From NCBI GenBank assembly GCA_030263635.1, contig SZPI01000171.1:1-6820 (forward strand): DNA of 6,820 nt, read 5' to 3'. Positions 1-6,733 of the stretch are shown here, piece by piece. Each line of letters starts with the position of its first letter. Within the stretch, counting starts at the first letter, position 1. A model generated the notes under the pieces. It did no database searches. It was not told the origin of the DNA and was given only the letters and a program-made list of their open reading frames with translations. The stretch is from Flexicrinis sp001567485. Lineage in GTDB: Bacteria; Chloroflexota; Anaerolineae; Aggregatilineales; Phototrophicaceae. A program made the translations under genes and the position numbers.

Positions 1-825
1 GAGAACGGCTTGACCGTCAGCGAGCAGGAGATCGTGCGCTTCTTGGAGGCGCTCAACACCGAGATCGCGTCGATCGACCCGGCCATGTACATCTCGCGCG
101 ATGACGCGGTGCGCGCGCTCAGCGAAGCCCTGCAGATCGGTGAACGACGGGCATGGCTGCGCGTCAGCCACTATCCGCAGCGGTACACGATCCAGCGCGG
201 CGACAGCGGCTACGCTATCTCGCGCCGGACGGGGATCCCATACTTCATGATTCAAGAAGCCAACGCCGGGCGCGATCTGGGCATGATTTATCCGGGTGAC
301 GAGATCAACCTGCCCAGCAAGGACGCCGTCGTTCCGCTGCCGCCGGTGCCGACCAAGCGCATCGTGGTCGACATCAACACGCAAATGCTGTACGGCTTTG
401 AAAACGGGCAGGAGGCGTTCAGCTGGCCGATCTCGACCGGCATCGCCAAGTACCCGACCGCGCCGGGCGTGTATCAAATCCTCAACCACGTCGAGCTGGC
501 GTACGGCTCCAGTATCGATCTGTGCACGTCGGACTCGTCGTGCGGCCAGTGGAAGATGTACTGGTTCATGGGTATGTACGAGGTCTCGACCGGCCTGATG
601 AACGGCTTCCACGGACAGGTCGAACTGCCGAACGGGGCGTACTTAGGCGGCGGCAACGTCGGCCAGCCGTTCACGTATGGGTGCGTCATGTCGCGGCCAG
701 AAGAGGCCGAATTCTTGTATAACTGGGCCGAGGACGGCGTGGTGGTCGAGGTTATCTCTAACGACTTCTTGCCGACCAGCGACGTCGGGCGTCAGGTGCT
801 GGCAAAGCGCGGCGGCAGCGCATGA
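1..825 (+). CDS. L,D-transpeptidase with LysM and YkuD domains (5' end missing)
   Basis: Predicted cell-wall enzyme that forms 3-3 peptide cross-links, or attaches proteins, on peptidoglycan outside the membrane. The frame is open from base 1. A TTG at 10 could start a 271-residue product, but that product has no signal peptide and no clear ribosome binding site, so the real start is probably upstream of the window. Numbered from that TTG, residues 59-102 form a LysM peptidoglycan-binding domain (YTIQRGDSGYAIS ... YPGDEINLPS). Residues 117-249 form the YkuD catalytic domain: ISTGIAKYPTAPGVYQI near 141-157, the conserved His201 in NGFHG, and catalytic Cys225 in TYGCVMS. Most YkuD enzymes have SHGC at this last motif, so the His two residues before Cys is Tyr here. 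Cys172 and Cys178 lie in a short loop and could form a disulfide. The gene ends 28 bp before the Fur-like gene on the same strand. The family call is firm, the exact start is not. Confidence 0.9.
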   Translation, partial: ENGLTVSEQEIVRFLEALNTEIASIDPAMYISRDDAVRALSEALQIGERRAWLRVSHYPQRYTIQRGDSGYAISRRTGIPYFMIQEANAGRDLGMIYPGDEINLPSKDAVVPLPPVPTKRIVVDINTQMLYGFENGQEAFSWPISTGIAKYPTAPGVYQILNHVELAYGSSIDLCTSDSSCGQWKMYWFMGMYEVSTGLMNGFHGQVELPNGAYLGGGNVGQPFTYGCVMSRPEEAEFLYNWAEDGVVVEVISNDFLPTSDVGRQVLAKRGGSA

Positions 826-853
826 TCGGCGTACGAATCCTGAGGTTCCGGCG

Positions 854-1273
854 ATGACGAGCTTGACACCGCGTTTGCAACGTCTGCGGGATGCCGGCTA
901 TCGCATCACCCATGCGCGCGCTGCTGTGCTCAAGGCGCTCGAACAGGCCGGCGGGCATTTAACGTCGGCGCAGATCGTCGATGCGGTGGCGGTCATCGAC
1001 CCGGCGGTTGGGCGCGCCAGCGTGTTCCGCACGCTCGATCTGCTGTCACGGCTGTCGCTGTTCGTGCTGCTCCCCGGCGGCCACCACCACCATATCATCT
1101 GCACCCACTGCGGGCGCGTGTTCGAGTTTGAGAACTGCGGGCTAGACGAGCTATCGGCGCGGCTTGAGGCCAACTCCGGCGTGCATATCGCCGGACATCT
1201 GCTGGAGTTCTACGGCACCTGTGCCGACTGCACGGCGAGTTCTGCGGCGAGTTCGCGGGAAGCACGAGCGTAA
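854..1273 (+). CDS. Fur/Zur-family metal-dependent transcriptional repressor
   Basis: Predicted cytoplasmic DNA-binding repressor of 139 residues that senses Fe or Zn, a usual length for the family. The ATG at 854 was chosen because TGAGG at 841-845 is a reasonable ribosome binding site eight bases upstream and the protein then begins at the family's N-terminal helix. The winged helix covers about residues 7-75, with YRITHARAAVLKAL near 16-29 and the recognition helix around VGRASVFRTLDLL (52-64), matching the family's TVYRTL. Four histidines at 77-80 plus His111 and His115 are candidate regulatory metal ligands. Cys83/Cys86 (CTHC) and Cys123/Cys126 (CADC) form the two CxxC pairs of the structural zinc site. 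The HLLEFYGTCADC ending resembles zinc-sensing Zur proteins more than iron Fur, but this cannot be settled from sequence alone. It lies 28 bp after the transpeptidase gene, so both may share a transcript. No recognisable Fur or Zur box was seen in the window. Confidence 0.92.
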   Translation: MTSLTPRLQRLRDAGYRITHARAAVLKALEQAGGHLTSAQIVDAVAVIDPAVGRASVFRTLDLLSRLSLFVLLPGGHHHHIICTHCGRVFEFENCGLDELSARLEANSGVHIAGHLLEFYGTCADCTASSAASSREARA

Positions 1274-1302
1274 AGCACGCGCCAGCGTCGTGAGTCACGG
1301 CT

Positions 1303-2319
1303 CTATGCGTGCCGGTGCAGCGCGAGCAGGTCGGATAACACGGCGAAGCCCGTCTGAAGGCCGCCCGCCCCTACGCCGACGAGCGTCACATCGCCCAGCA
1401 CGTCGGTGGTGAACGTGACGGCGTTGTTCGCGCCAGAGACGCCGGCCAGCGGATGACTGACGGGGAGCTTCACGGGCTGAACGCTGCCGCCGGCCTGCGA
1501 CGCCTCGGCGATCAGCTTGTAGCGCATGCCATCGGCCGCGGCGGCGCGCAAGTCCTCCGGCGTCAGGTCGCGGATGCCGCGCACGTCGAGATCAGCCAGC
1601 TTGAACGTGCGCCCGAACAGCGCGCTGGCGAGGATCAGCAGCTTGCCGGCGGCGTCCCACCCGTCCACGTCGGCGGTCGGGTCGGCCTCGGCATAACCGA
1701 GCCGCTGCGCCTCGGCCAACACATCGTCATAGGCGCGGCCCTGCTCCATCAGCGAGAGCATGTAGTTGGTGGTGCCGTTCAAGATGCCGCGCACCTGCGA
1801 AACGACCGCGCCGGCCAAGGCCTCGCGGGCAAGGCGCAGCGCCGGCGTGCCGCTCATCACCGTGCCTTCGAACAACACCTGACGGCCGCACTGCTTGGCG
1901 CGCTCCATCAGGTTGACGAAGTCGAGGGCGACCGGCCCCTTATTCGCCAGAACGACGTGCTTGCCGTGTTCGAGCGCGGTGTAGCACAGGTCGAGCGCGG
2001 GCTGGCCGGTGCGCAGGTCGGTCGGGCTGGCCTCGACCACCACGTCGACATACGGGGCAGCTGCGACGCCCTCGGCGCTGATGTCGCGGCGTAAATCGGG
2101 CGAGTCAGGATAACCGGCGAAGCTGCCTTTTTCAGCCGCTGTCAGCAGCGCGGAGAGGTCGAGTCCTTCGGGATGGTACAGGTTTCCGCGCGACCGCGTG
2201 ATTACGGCGGTGACCTGCGCCGCGAAGCCGTACTGCTGGGCCAACGCGGCCTGCTTCTCGATCAACAGCCGCACCAGTCCTTGCCCGACACTTCCAAATC
2301 CGATCAGGGCGAGTTTCAA
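1303..2319 (-). CDS. hom: Homoserine dehydrogenase, short form without ACT domain
   Basis: Cytoplasmic enzyme that reduces aspartate-4-semialdehyde to homoserine with NAD(P)H, the branch point to threonine and methionine. The 338 residues begin directly in the Rossmann fold with GFGSVG (residues 7-12). Lys127 lies in ANKGP, GTVMSGTP spans 152-159, and RGILNGTTNYML spans 178-189. The catalytic segment from 211 to 226 has Glu211, Asp213, Asp222 and Lys226 in the family order EADPTAD..GWDAAGK. GVGAGGLQTGFAVLSDL (315-331) is the C-terminal cofactor-side motif. The protein stops there, so the C-terminal ACT domain that gives threonine feedback in many longer bacterial enzymes is absent, as in short archaeal and Thermus-type forms. 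The start is TTG at 2319, chosen because AAAGGAG lies seven bases upstream and the protein then starts at the first Rossmann strand. It converges with the Fur-like gene, 29 bp apart, with no clear terminator between. Confidence 0.96.
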   Translation of the reverse strand: MKLALIGFGSVGQGLVRLLIEKQAALAQQYGFAAQVTAVITRSRGNLYHPEGLDLSALLTAAEKGSFAGYPDSPDLRRDISAEGVAAAPYVDVVVEASPTDLRTGQPALDLCYTALEHGKHVVLANKGPVALDFVNLMERAKQCGRQVLFEGTVMSGTPALRLAREALAGAVVSQVRGILNGTTNYMLSLMEQGRAYDDVLAEAQRLGYAEADPTADVDGWDAAGKLLILASALFGRTFKLADLDVRGIRDLTPEDLRAAAADGMRYKLIAEASQAGGSVQPVKLPVSHPLAGVSGANNAVTFTTDVLGDVTLVGVGAGGLQTGFAVLSDLLALHRHA

Positions 2320-2326
2320 GGAGACA

Positions 2327-2333
2327 CTCCTTT
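2327..2333 (-). promoter_or_regulatory. Ribosome binding site that fixes the TTG start of hom
   Basis: On the minus strand this reads AAAGGAG, a near-ideal Shine-Dalgarno sequence, with seven bases between it and the TTG at 2319-2317. It supports TTG as the initiation codon of homoserine dehydrogenase; no in-frame ATG lies between this site and the Rossmann motif. Confidence 0.85.
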
Positions 2334-2372
2334 GCCATCGGCTGAGGCACGATAGGGCGGATGGCCGCCACG

Positions 2373-2401
2373 TTGAATCTCTCGGCTGTCCGCGCTAAAG
2401 T
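2373..2401 (+). promoter_or_regulatory. Weak sigma70-type promoter candidate for the TPR gene
   Basis: TTGAAT at 2373-2378 and TAAAGT at 2396-2401 are separated by 17 bases and each match four of six consensus positions. If used, it would give a leader of roughly 135 bases before the ATG at 2543. Matches this weak are common by chance, so this is only a candidate. Confidence 0.2.
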
Positions 2402-2422
2402 CAATCGCCAAATCAGCCTACC

Positions 2423-2446
2423 CTCAGCCCGATCGAGCTGGCTGAG
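2423..2446. repeat. Inverted repeat (7-bp stem, 10-base loop) in the divergent intergenic region
   Basis: CTCAGCC at 2423-2429 and GGCTGAG at 2440-2446 are exact reverse complements around a ten-base loop. An overlapping near-palindrome, CAGCCCGATCGAGCTG (2425-2440), matches its own reverse complement at 14 of 16 positions, so the site could be either a repressor operator or an RNA hairpin. A third copy of GGCTGAG lies at 2340-2346, just upstream of the hom ribosome binding site. The rest of 2320-2542 holds no gene that I can support. Confidence 0.45.
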
Positions 2447-2461
2447 CCAATACCGCCATAG

Positions 2462-2467
2462 ATCATA
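2462..2467 (-). promoter_or_regulatory. Candidate -10 element for hom
   Basis: The minus strand reads TATGAT, five of six matches to TATAAT. No convincing -35 hexamer sits 16-18 bases upstream and there is no extended -10 TGn. Transcription would begin near 2455, leaving a leader of about 136 bases before the TTG start that would include the inverted repeat at 2423-2446. Confidence 0.25.
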
Positions 2468-2542
2468 CCGCGTGCCAGCGCGCGCTGCCTAAACTCAGCG
2501 CATATCGAAGCAGACGACCCTTCTTGACCGGATTCTTGGCCC

Positions 2543-3510
2543 ATGAAAGACGATAACCTGCAGCAGCACAGCACCGCCCTGCTGACCGCGTGGGAAGACG
2601 GGACGTTGAGCTACTATGATGCCATCGTCCAGTTCAACGCGCTCCGGGGTGAAGCTCAGACGCGCGGCCAAACCGAAGACGAAGCCTTTCTCGAGTCGCG
2701 CCTCGGCGTCATCGAGGGCTACCGTGGCAACTATGTCGGCAGCATCGCGCACTTTGAACGCGCCCGCGACCTGTATCTGCGCGCCAACAACCGGCGGCAG
2801 GTGGCGACCTGTACACTCAACATCGGCGAGACCTACCGCCTCAAAGGCAACTTCGCCCGCGCGCGCCAGTATTTCCGCATCGGCCTCGACGCCGCCGTCG
2901 AACTCGGCGACCGTGAGCTGCAAGTGCTGGCGCGCACCAATGAGAGCCAGATGATGTTGAGTCAGGGCAACGCGGCGCAGGCAGAGGCCAACTTGCGCGA
3001 GTGTTACGCCTTGTGCGAGGAGCCGTTCCCGGTGCCGCCCGGCGTGCCGCCGGAGGTCGTCGTGCGCAACCAGCTCGATCAACGCGCCGACATCGCCCAC
3101 GCGCTGGCGACGCTCTACCTCGACTCCGGCGATATCGAGCAGGCGTGGTACTTCGCTGGTACTTCGCCCAGGAAGGGCTGAAGCTGGCGACCCTGCTGCA
3201 AACCGACCTGCGGATCGGCTTCGCTTACCGCGCGCTCGGTGAAGTTGTGACCGTGCTCGAACATCCGCCTGAGCCGCCGCTGTCATCCGACCCCGACCAC
3301 TACTTCAGCGAGTCGATCGCGCGTTTCAAGGCGGTCAACGCCGAGGGCGAGACGTCGCGTACGTTGTTTGCGCAAGGGCGCAGCCTGCGCCGGCGCGGCC
3401 GTCAGACTCAAGCCGCGCGCAAGCTGCATCAGGCGATGATTATGTTCAGCCGGCTTGGCATGGTGGACGACGCCGCCAAAGCCGCCGAGGAACAGCTCAA
3501 GCTGTTGTGA
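2543..3510 (+). pseudogene. TPR-repeat protein gene interrupted by an 11-bp tandem duplication
   Basis: The frame from ATG 2543 encodes 212 residues and stops at TGA 3179-3181. The protein clearly continues in another frame to TGA 3508-3510. An exact 11-bp duplication at 3146-3167 explains the break: with one copy removed, the frame reads through as ...IEQAWYFAQEGLKLA... to give 318 residues. The restored protein is helical, with TPR-like units near residues 49-82, 87-120, 127-160, 183-216 and 266-300, for example LNIGETYRLKGNFARARQYF. The duplication falls in the fourth unit. As read, the product keeps about 205 native residues followed by GTSPRKG. There is no signal peptide or membrane segment, so it is probably a cytoplasmic protein-interaction scaffold; its partner is unknown. 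No clear Shine-Dalgarno precedes the ATG. The break may be a true mutation, a reversible slippage state or a sequence/assembly error. The family call is firm, the inactivation is not. Confidence 0.85.
3146..3167 (+). repeat. Exact tandem duplication of an 11-bp unit causing a frameshift
   Basis: TGGTACTTCGC occurs twice in direct succession, at 3146-3156 and 3157-3167. The unit is not a multiple of three, so the second copy shifts the frame and leads to the stop at 3179-3181. Both copies encode the same Trp-Tyr-Phe in the two respective frames, as expected for a recent duplication within a coding sequence. Confidence 0.95.
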
Positions 3511-3560
3511 GTTAGTTGTCAGGGGACAGGAGTCAGGGGGCAGGAGTCGGGAGTCAGGGG
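3511..3560 (+). repeat. G-rich intergenic repeat cluster after the TPR gene
   Basis: Directly after the stop codon comes GTTAGTTGTCAGGGG (3511-3525). It contains the start of two 14-base units, 3518-3531 and 3532-3545, that match at 13 of 14 positions (GTCAGGGGACAGGA and GTCAGGGGGCAGGA). A shortened unit (GTCGGGA) and a final GTCAGGGG at 3553-3560 follow. The opening 15 bases recur at 6734-6748 with one difference. The remainder of the gap, 3561-3710, shows no gene; it contains the perfect 12-base palindrome GGAGCGCGCTCC at 3592-3603. Confidence 0.75.
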
Positions 3561-3710
3561 CGTTGTACGGGTGACATGTGCTTCATCGTGCGGAGCGCGC
3601 TCCAAAAACTCTCCCCTGAGCCAGTAGGCATAAACGCCGCAGATGTGCGCCGGCCAAACATTACGCTGCGTTTTGACGGTGCTGCGATCCCGCGCCGGTG
3701 AGACGAATTA

Positions 3711-3743
3711 AACAGGGCGGAGCCGCGTTGGCTCCGCCCTGTT
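3711..3743 (-). terminator. Rho-independent-type terminator of the DUF3160 gene
   Basis: AACAGGGCGGAGCC (3711-3724) and GGCTCCGCCCTGTT (3730-3743) are perfect 14-bp complementary arms around a five-base loop. On the minus strand the hairpin begins 22 bases after the TAA stop of the DUF3160 gene and is followed by TTTAATTC, a modest U-rich tail. The plus-strand tail (GTGTTGCGG) is poor, so the hairpin mainly serves the minus strand, though it may also slow transcription coming from the TPR gene. Confidence 0.82.
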
Positions 3744-3765
3744 GTGTTGCGGCGTCCGTGGTGTA

Positions 3766-6588
3766 TTACGGCACGAGATACGTGCTCGACCAGCTCGGCC
3801 GCGGCGGTAGATCACCCGCCTCGACCCGTGCGCGCCAGTCGTCGTCGGTCAGGCGCGACTGGATGTCGCCGGTGAACTGATAACTGCTGTAGACGAACCC
3901 GCGCGTCAACTGCAAGCCGTATGGGCTGTTGGTGACCACCCACAGCGTGTCGACATTGCCAACCGCCGTGTAGAGTATCTGTTTGGCGGACGGATTGCTG
4001 GCGATGTCCGCGATCAGCGCCATGCGCTCCGGCGGATCGACGATCGCCTCTTGCAGGATCATGCGGATCGCGCTCAGCCGCTGCGCGAAGTGCTCCTGAA
4101 GGTTGTAATACTCTTCGGAAGTGAACGGCTCGCCGCGCAGCTCACGCACCGCCAGATCGGCCAGCACAGCCGCCAGCGACTCGATATCAGTGGCGCTGAA
4201 TCGTACCGCAGACAGCAGTTGGGCGTTCTCGAAGTAGCCGCGCGCCTCCAGCCCACTCACCAGCGAGTGCGCCGCGATTGCGATCCGCGCGAACACCAGC
4301 GGATTGGGTTCGACCACGCTGTAGCTGGTGACTGGGGGCAGCCATCCGCCGCCGCCGAGGCCGCCGTAGGGCTGTTCGGCATACAGCAGTGTCGCATGCT
4401 TGAGCTGCGTATAGCTGCCGGCGAAGGTGTTGATGTCCTTGTACTTCCACGCGTCGGTCTGCATCAACGGCGGGTACAGCGCGTCGTCGCGCACCAGCAG
4501 CGGTTGAAGCGCCGACAGCCACGCGCCGTACAGCGTCTCCTGCCACGCCTCGGCGGTGATCGTATTGACTTCCTGACGCAGTTCGCCGAGGTTTTCGGTG
4601 TAGTGCAGGAAGTCGGTCGCGCCGGCCGCGTCGGTGACGACAAACGCCAGATCGCTGCCCAGCACCGCCGCCACGTCTTCGACCATCGGCAGGGCGCGCG
4701 ACTGCTGACGTTCGCCCACGGCCGGATAGATCAGATTCTGCATCACGTAACCGTCGAACGTGAAGCGCTGGCCGAACACCCGAATGCCCCGGCTGAACGC
4801 GTCCAGCTCATCTTCCTTGATGCCGACCGGCAGTTCGATGCTGTTGATCTTCGGCCCCGGCAGCGCCAGCAGCCCCGCGATCACCTGATCGGTCAGCGTG
4901 TCGTCGGCCATCGCGCCCAGCGGCAGATCGTCGCCATAGATCGACCGCATCAACGGCAGCGCGTCGTCGGGACTGAGGTCATCGACCGGCCCCACCAGCC
5001 ACGCCAACGTCTCATCAAGAGTGGCCCAGCGGCCATAAGCGCCGGACTGCGCCAATGCGCGCACTGCCAGCAGACCGGTCTGCGTGTCGATGCGATCCTT
5101 GGTGCGGAAAGTGATCCGCCCCAGCCACATCATCGCGCGGAAGTAGCTGCTGAGTGCCTTCGTGCTGGGATAGTAGCTGCGCGGCTTGTATTGGCTGAAG
5201 TCCTCGGTGTAGTCGGTGAGGATCGGCACTTTACCAGAGCCTTCCTCGGCGGCGATCATCGCGTAGACCGCCTCGGACTCTGCGCGGGTGTCCGAATCGA
5301 GACTGGCGAGCGCCTCACCGATGGAGGTCAGCGGGGGATAGCTGCCAGTATAGTCGGAAGCGCCCTGTTCGAGCGCCAGCGCCGCCACCGCGTAGTAGAT
5401 CACGGCCCGCCGCGCCGGCTCTTCCAGCACGGTTCCGGCCACAGCCTCCCACTGCTGCCGCGCGCTGACGAGGCTCGACGCGACGATGCCCGACACTTGA
5501 CCGTAGAGTTGATCCATCTCAAGATACTTGAGCGTGTTCTCGTAAAGTTGGTACAGGGTGTCGAGCACCGCGTCGGTGGTGATGAAGTCGGCCTTGCCCT
5601 CCGCGTGATCCCAGCCCTCGAAATAGGCGTCGTCGAAGTACGACGCGTCACCGGGGACGACCACGAAACCGTTCTGCGCCAGCGCGCGAAGCTGTGCATC
5701 GCTCAGGCCGGCGTCGGCCACGAAGCGCACCTCGTCGAGGTTAACCGGCAGACTGGGGAAATCACCGCTGTACGTGTCCGGCATCTCGATCAGCAGCGGA
5801 TCAGGCGCGCCCGTGAACGTCCACACCCCGGCGAACTCACTGGCGACCAGACGTTCGTCGGGAATGACGGTCGGCACCGGCAGCACCGGCTCAGTGATAA
5901 CCGGCGCGTCGGCGGTAATGCCCAGCGCGACCGGCTCGGCCGGGACAAATTCAAACGGCTCAAGCAGATACACGCCGTTCAGAAATTCCGGGATGACTCC
6001 GTAATACGCGCCCTCCGCCTCCCACAAGATTGCGCCGGAAACACAGATTGGCCCGTGGAAGAAGTGGAACCACTCGTTGGAGCCAATCTCGTCGATCCCT
6101 CCACTGTAGTTGGAGTACGTGAAGGTGACGCCGGGCACGAGTTCAACGAAGTCACCCTCGCTGAACCGGCTTGAGACATCCGGACACAGCCCGTTGTCGG
6201 CTGCGTCTTTGAAGCCATCAAGGTCAATGGCCCCGTCCGAACCCATCGGCGTTCCGGGCGCGATGAAGTACTCCTCCGCGTCTCCCTCGGCCACCCACCC
6301 CTGCTTCCCGTCGCCGTAGTCGATCCGCCACCAGTAGTAGCCATCCGCGCACGTCGGCCCGTCACCGACGGTGAAACTGGAGCCTTCGGGCAGTTGATCG
6401 ATCCGTTCGGCCGACGTTCCCGGCGCTGACCGGATGTTGAGCGGCGTGCCATCGGTGAACGTGACGTATGCTGTGGCGCCGACGTCCACGCGCGGCGTGG
6501 GCGCGTCTCCGCACGCCTCTTGCGCGTACATGCGGGGTATCGGGACAAGCAAACTAAGCAGCAGCAACGATATTACAAGCGGGCGCAT
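3766..6588 (-). CDS. Secreted SH3b-DUF3160 protein of unknown function
   Basis: A 940-residue protein whose function I cannot name. The ATG at 6588 was chosen because AGGAGG lies six bases upstream and the protein then starts with a clear signal peptide: Arg2, a hydrophobic core to Pro16, and a likely cut after MYA at residue 22. A 44-codon upstream extension lacks these features. Residues about 36-111 form an SH3b domain (TPLNIRSAPGTS, GPTCADGYYWWRIDYG, GWVAEG). Residues 141-211 look like a second, degenerate SH3b copy that keeps the GP-C--G spacing (HGPICVSGAILWE) and the YLLEP ending. A linker rich in Pro and Val leads to a long DUF3160 region, about 325-935, with FITTDAVLDTLYQLYENTLKYLE (335-357, shown here as the family's entry motif), KPRSYYPST (468-476), YFRAMMWLGR (482-491), MQTDAWKYKDINT (709-721), VVEPNP (758-763) and a C-terminal RLTDDDW. 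SH3b modules suggest binding to the cell wall or extracellular polymers. It is probably transcribed alone, from a short leader. Confidence 0.92.
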   Translation of the reverse strand: MRPLVISLLLLSLLVPIPRMYAQEACGDAPTPRVDVGATAYVTFTDGTPLNIRSAPGTSAERIDQLPEGSSFTVGDGPTCADGYYWWRIDYGDGKQGWVAEGDAEEYFIAPGTPMGSDGAIDLDGFKDAADNGLCPDVSSRFSEGDFVELVPGVTFTYSNYSGGIDEIGSNEWFHFFHGPICVSGAILWEAEGAYYGVIPEFLNGVYLLEPFEFVPAEPVALGITADAPVITEPVLPVPTVIPDERLVASEFAGVWTFTGAPDPLLIEMPDTYSGDFPSLPVNLDEVRFVADAGLSDAQLRALAQNGFVVVPGDASYFDDAYFEGWDHAEGKADFITTDAVLDTLYQLYENTLKYLEMDQLYGQVSGIVASSLVSARQQWEAVAGTVLEEPARRAVIYYAVAALALEQGASDYTGSYPPLTSIGEALASLDSDTRAESEAVYAMIAAEEGSGKVPILTDYTEDFSQYKPRSYYPSTKALSSYFRAMMWLGRITFRTKDRIDTQTGLLAVRALAQSGAYGRWATLDETLAWLVGPVDDLSPDDALPLMRSIYGDDLPLGAMADDTLTDQVIAGLLALPGPKINSIELPVGIKEDELDAFSRGIRVFGQRFTFDGYVMQNLIYPAVGERQQSRALPMVEDVAAVLGSDLAFVVTDAAGATDFLHYTENLGELRQEVNTITAEAWQETLYGAWLSALQPLLVRDDALYPPLMQTDAWKYKDINTFAGSYTQLKHATLLYAEQPYGGLGGGGWLPPVTSYSVVEPNPLVFARIAIAAHSLVSGLEARGYFENAQLLSAVRFSATDIESLAAVLADLAVRELRGEPFTSEEYYNLQEHFAQRLSAIRMILQEAIVDPPERMALIADIASNPSAKQILYTAVGNVDTLWVVTNSPYGLQLTRGFVYSSYQFTGDIQSRLTDDDWRARVEAGDLPPRPSWSSTYLVP

Positions 6589-6594
6589 TCGCAG

Positions 6595-6600
6595 CCTCCT
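6595..6600 (-). promoter_or_regulatory. Ribosome binding site that fixes the DUF3160 start
   Basis: The minus strand reads AGGAGG, a consensus Shine-Dalgarno sequence, six bases before the ATG at 6588. It selects the start that places the signal peptide at the N-terminus and rules out the longer upstream reading. Confidence 0.9.
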
Positions 6601-6623
6601 AGGTGGATCCGTGCTTGAGCTCC

Positions 6624-6629
6624 ATTGTA
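6624..6629 (-). promoter_or_regulatory. Candidate -10 element for the DUF3160 gene
   Basis: The minus strand reads TACAAT, five of six matches to the sigma70 -10 consensus, in otherwise GC-rich sequence. No good -35 hexamer is visible 16-18 bases upstream. Transcription would start near 6617 and give a leader of about 28 bases including the ribosome binding site. Confidence 0.35.
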
Positions 6630-6733
6630 TGCCGGTTCCCCTGCCGACGCTGGCCCGCATGGTCTCGGCCGGGGGCTGGGCCGCCGCCGGTTGATCGCCT
6701 TTAGGCTGACGGAATCGCAACGAAGTTGTAGCG

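Noticed and set aside
677..853. Longer Fur-like protein starting upstream inside the transpeptidase gene
   Set aside because: The extra residues are the transpeptidase gene read in a wrong frame; the ATG at 854 has a suitable ribosome binding site and fits the family length.
1275..1312. Possible terminator between the convergent Fur-like and hom genes (GCACGC ... GCGTGC, with CGTGAGTCACG inside)
   Set aside because: Only six paired bases around a 26-base gap, an inner dyad with a one-base loop, and no T-run on either strand.
1453..2094. A 213-codon plus-strand open frame opposite homoserine dehydrogenase
   Set aside because: Same triplet-aligned antisense shadow of a well-conserved enzyme gene; no motif of its own.
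2468..2477. TGGCACGCGG on the minus strand upstream of hom, similar to the T-box antiterminator core
   Set aside because: It lacks one C of the TGGNACCGCG core and is not followed by a terminator hairpin or other T-box elements.
2495..3286. A 263-codon minus-strand open frame opposite the TPR gene
   Set aside because: Antisense shadow in register with the TPR frame; the plus strand carries clear TPR patterns in both halves.
3592..3603. Perfect palindrome GGAGCGCGCTCC followed by AAAAA
   Set aside because: It has no loop and no downstream T-run on the plus strand, so it is not a convincing terminator; palindromes of CG-rich words are common in such DNA.
3516..3701. Small open frame in the gap after the TPR gene
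   Set aside because: It begins inside the G-rich repeats, has no ribosome binding site and no recognisable protein features.
4051..6174. A 707-codon open frame on the plus strand opposite the DUF3160 gene
   Set aside because: Its codons are exactly opposed to those of the minus-strand gene, so staying open only requires that gene to avoid TTA, CTA and TCA codons, which are rare in high-GC DNA. Its translation is rich in Arg, His and Gln and shows no domain, whereas the minus strand has strong family motifs, a signal peptide and a ribosome binding site.
6589..6720. N-terminal extension of the DUF3160 protein by 44 residues
   Set aside because: The extension is not hydrophobic, would bury the signal peptide internally, and the consensus ribosome binding site sits inside it, directly before the ATG at 6588.
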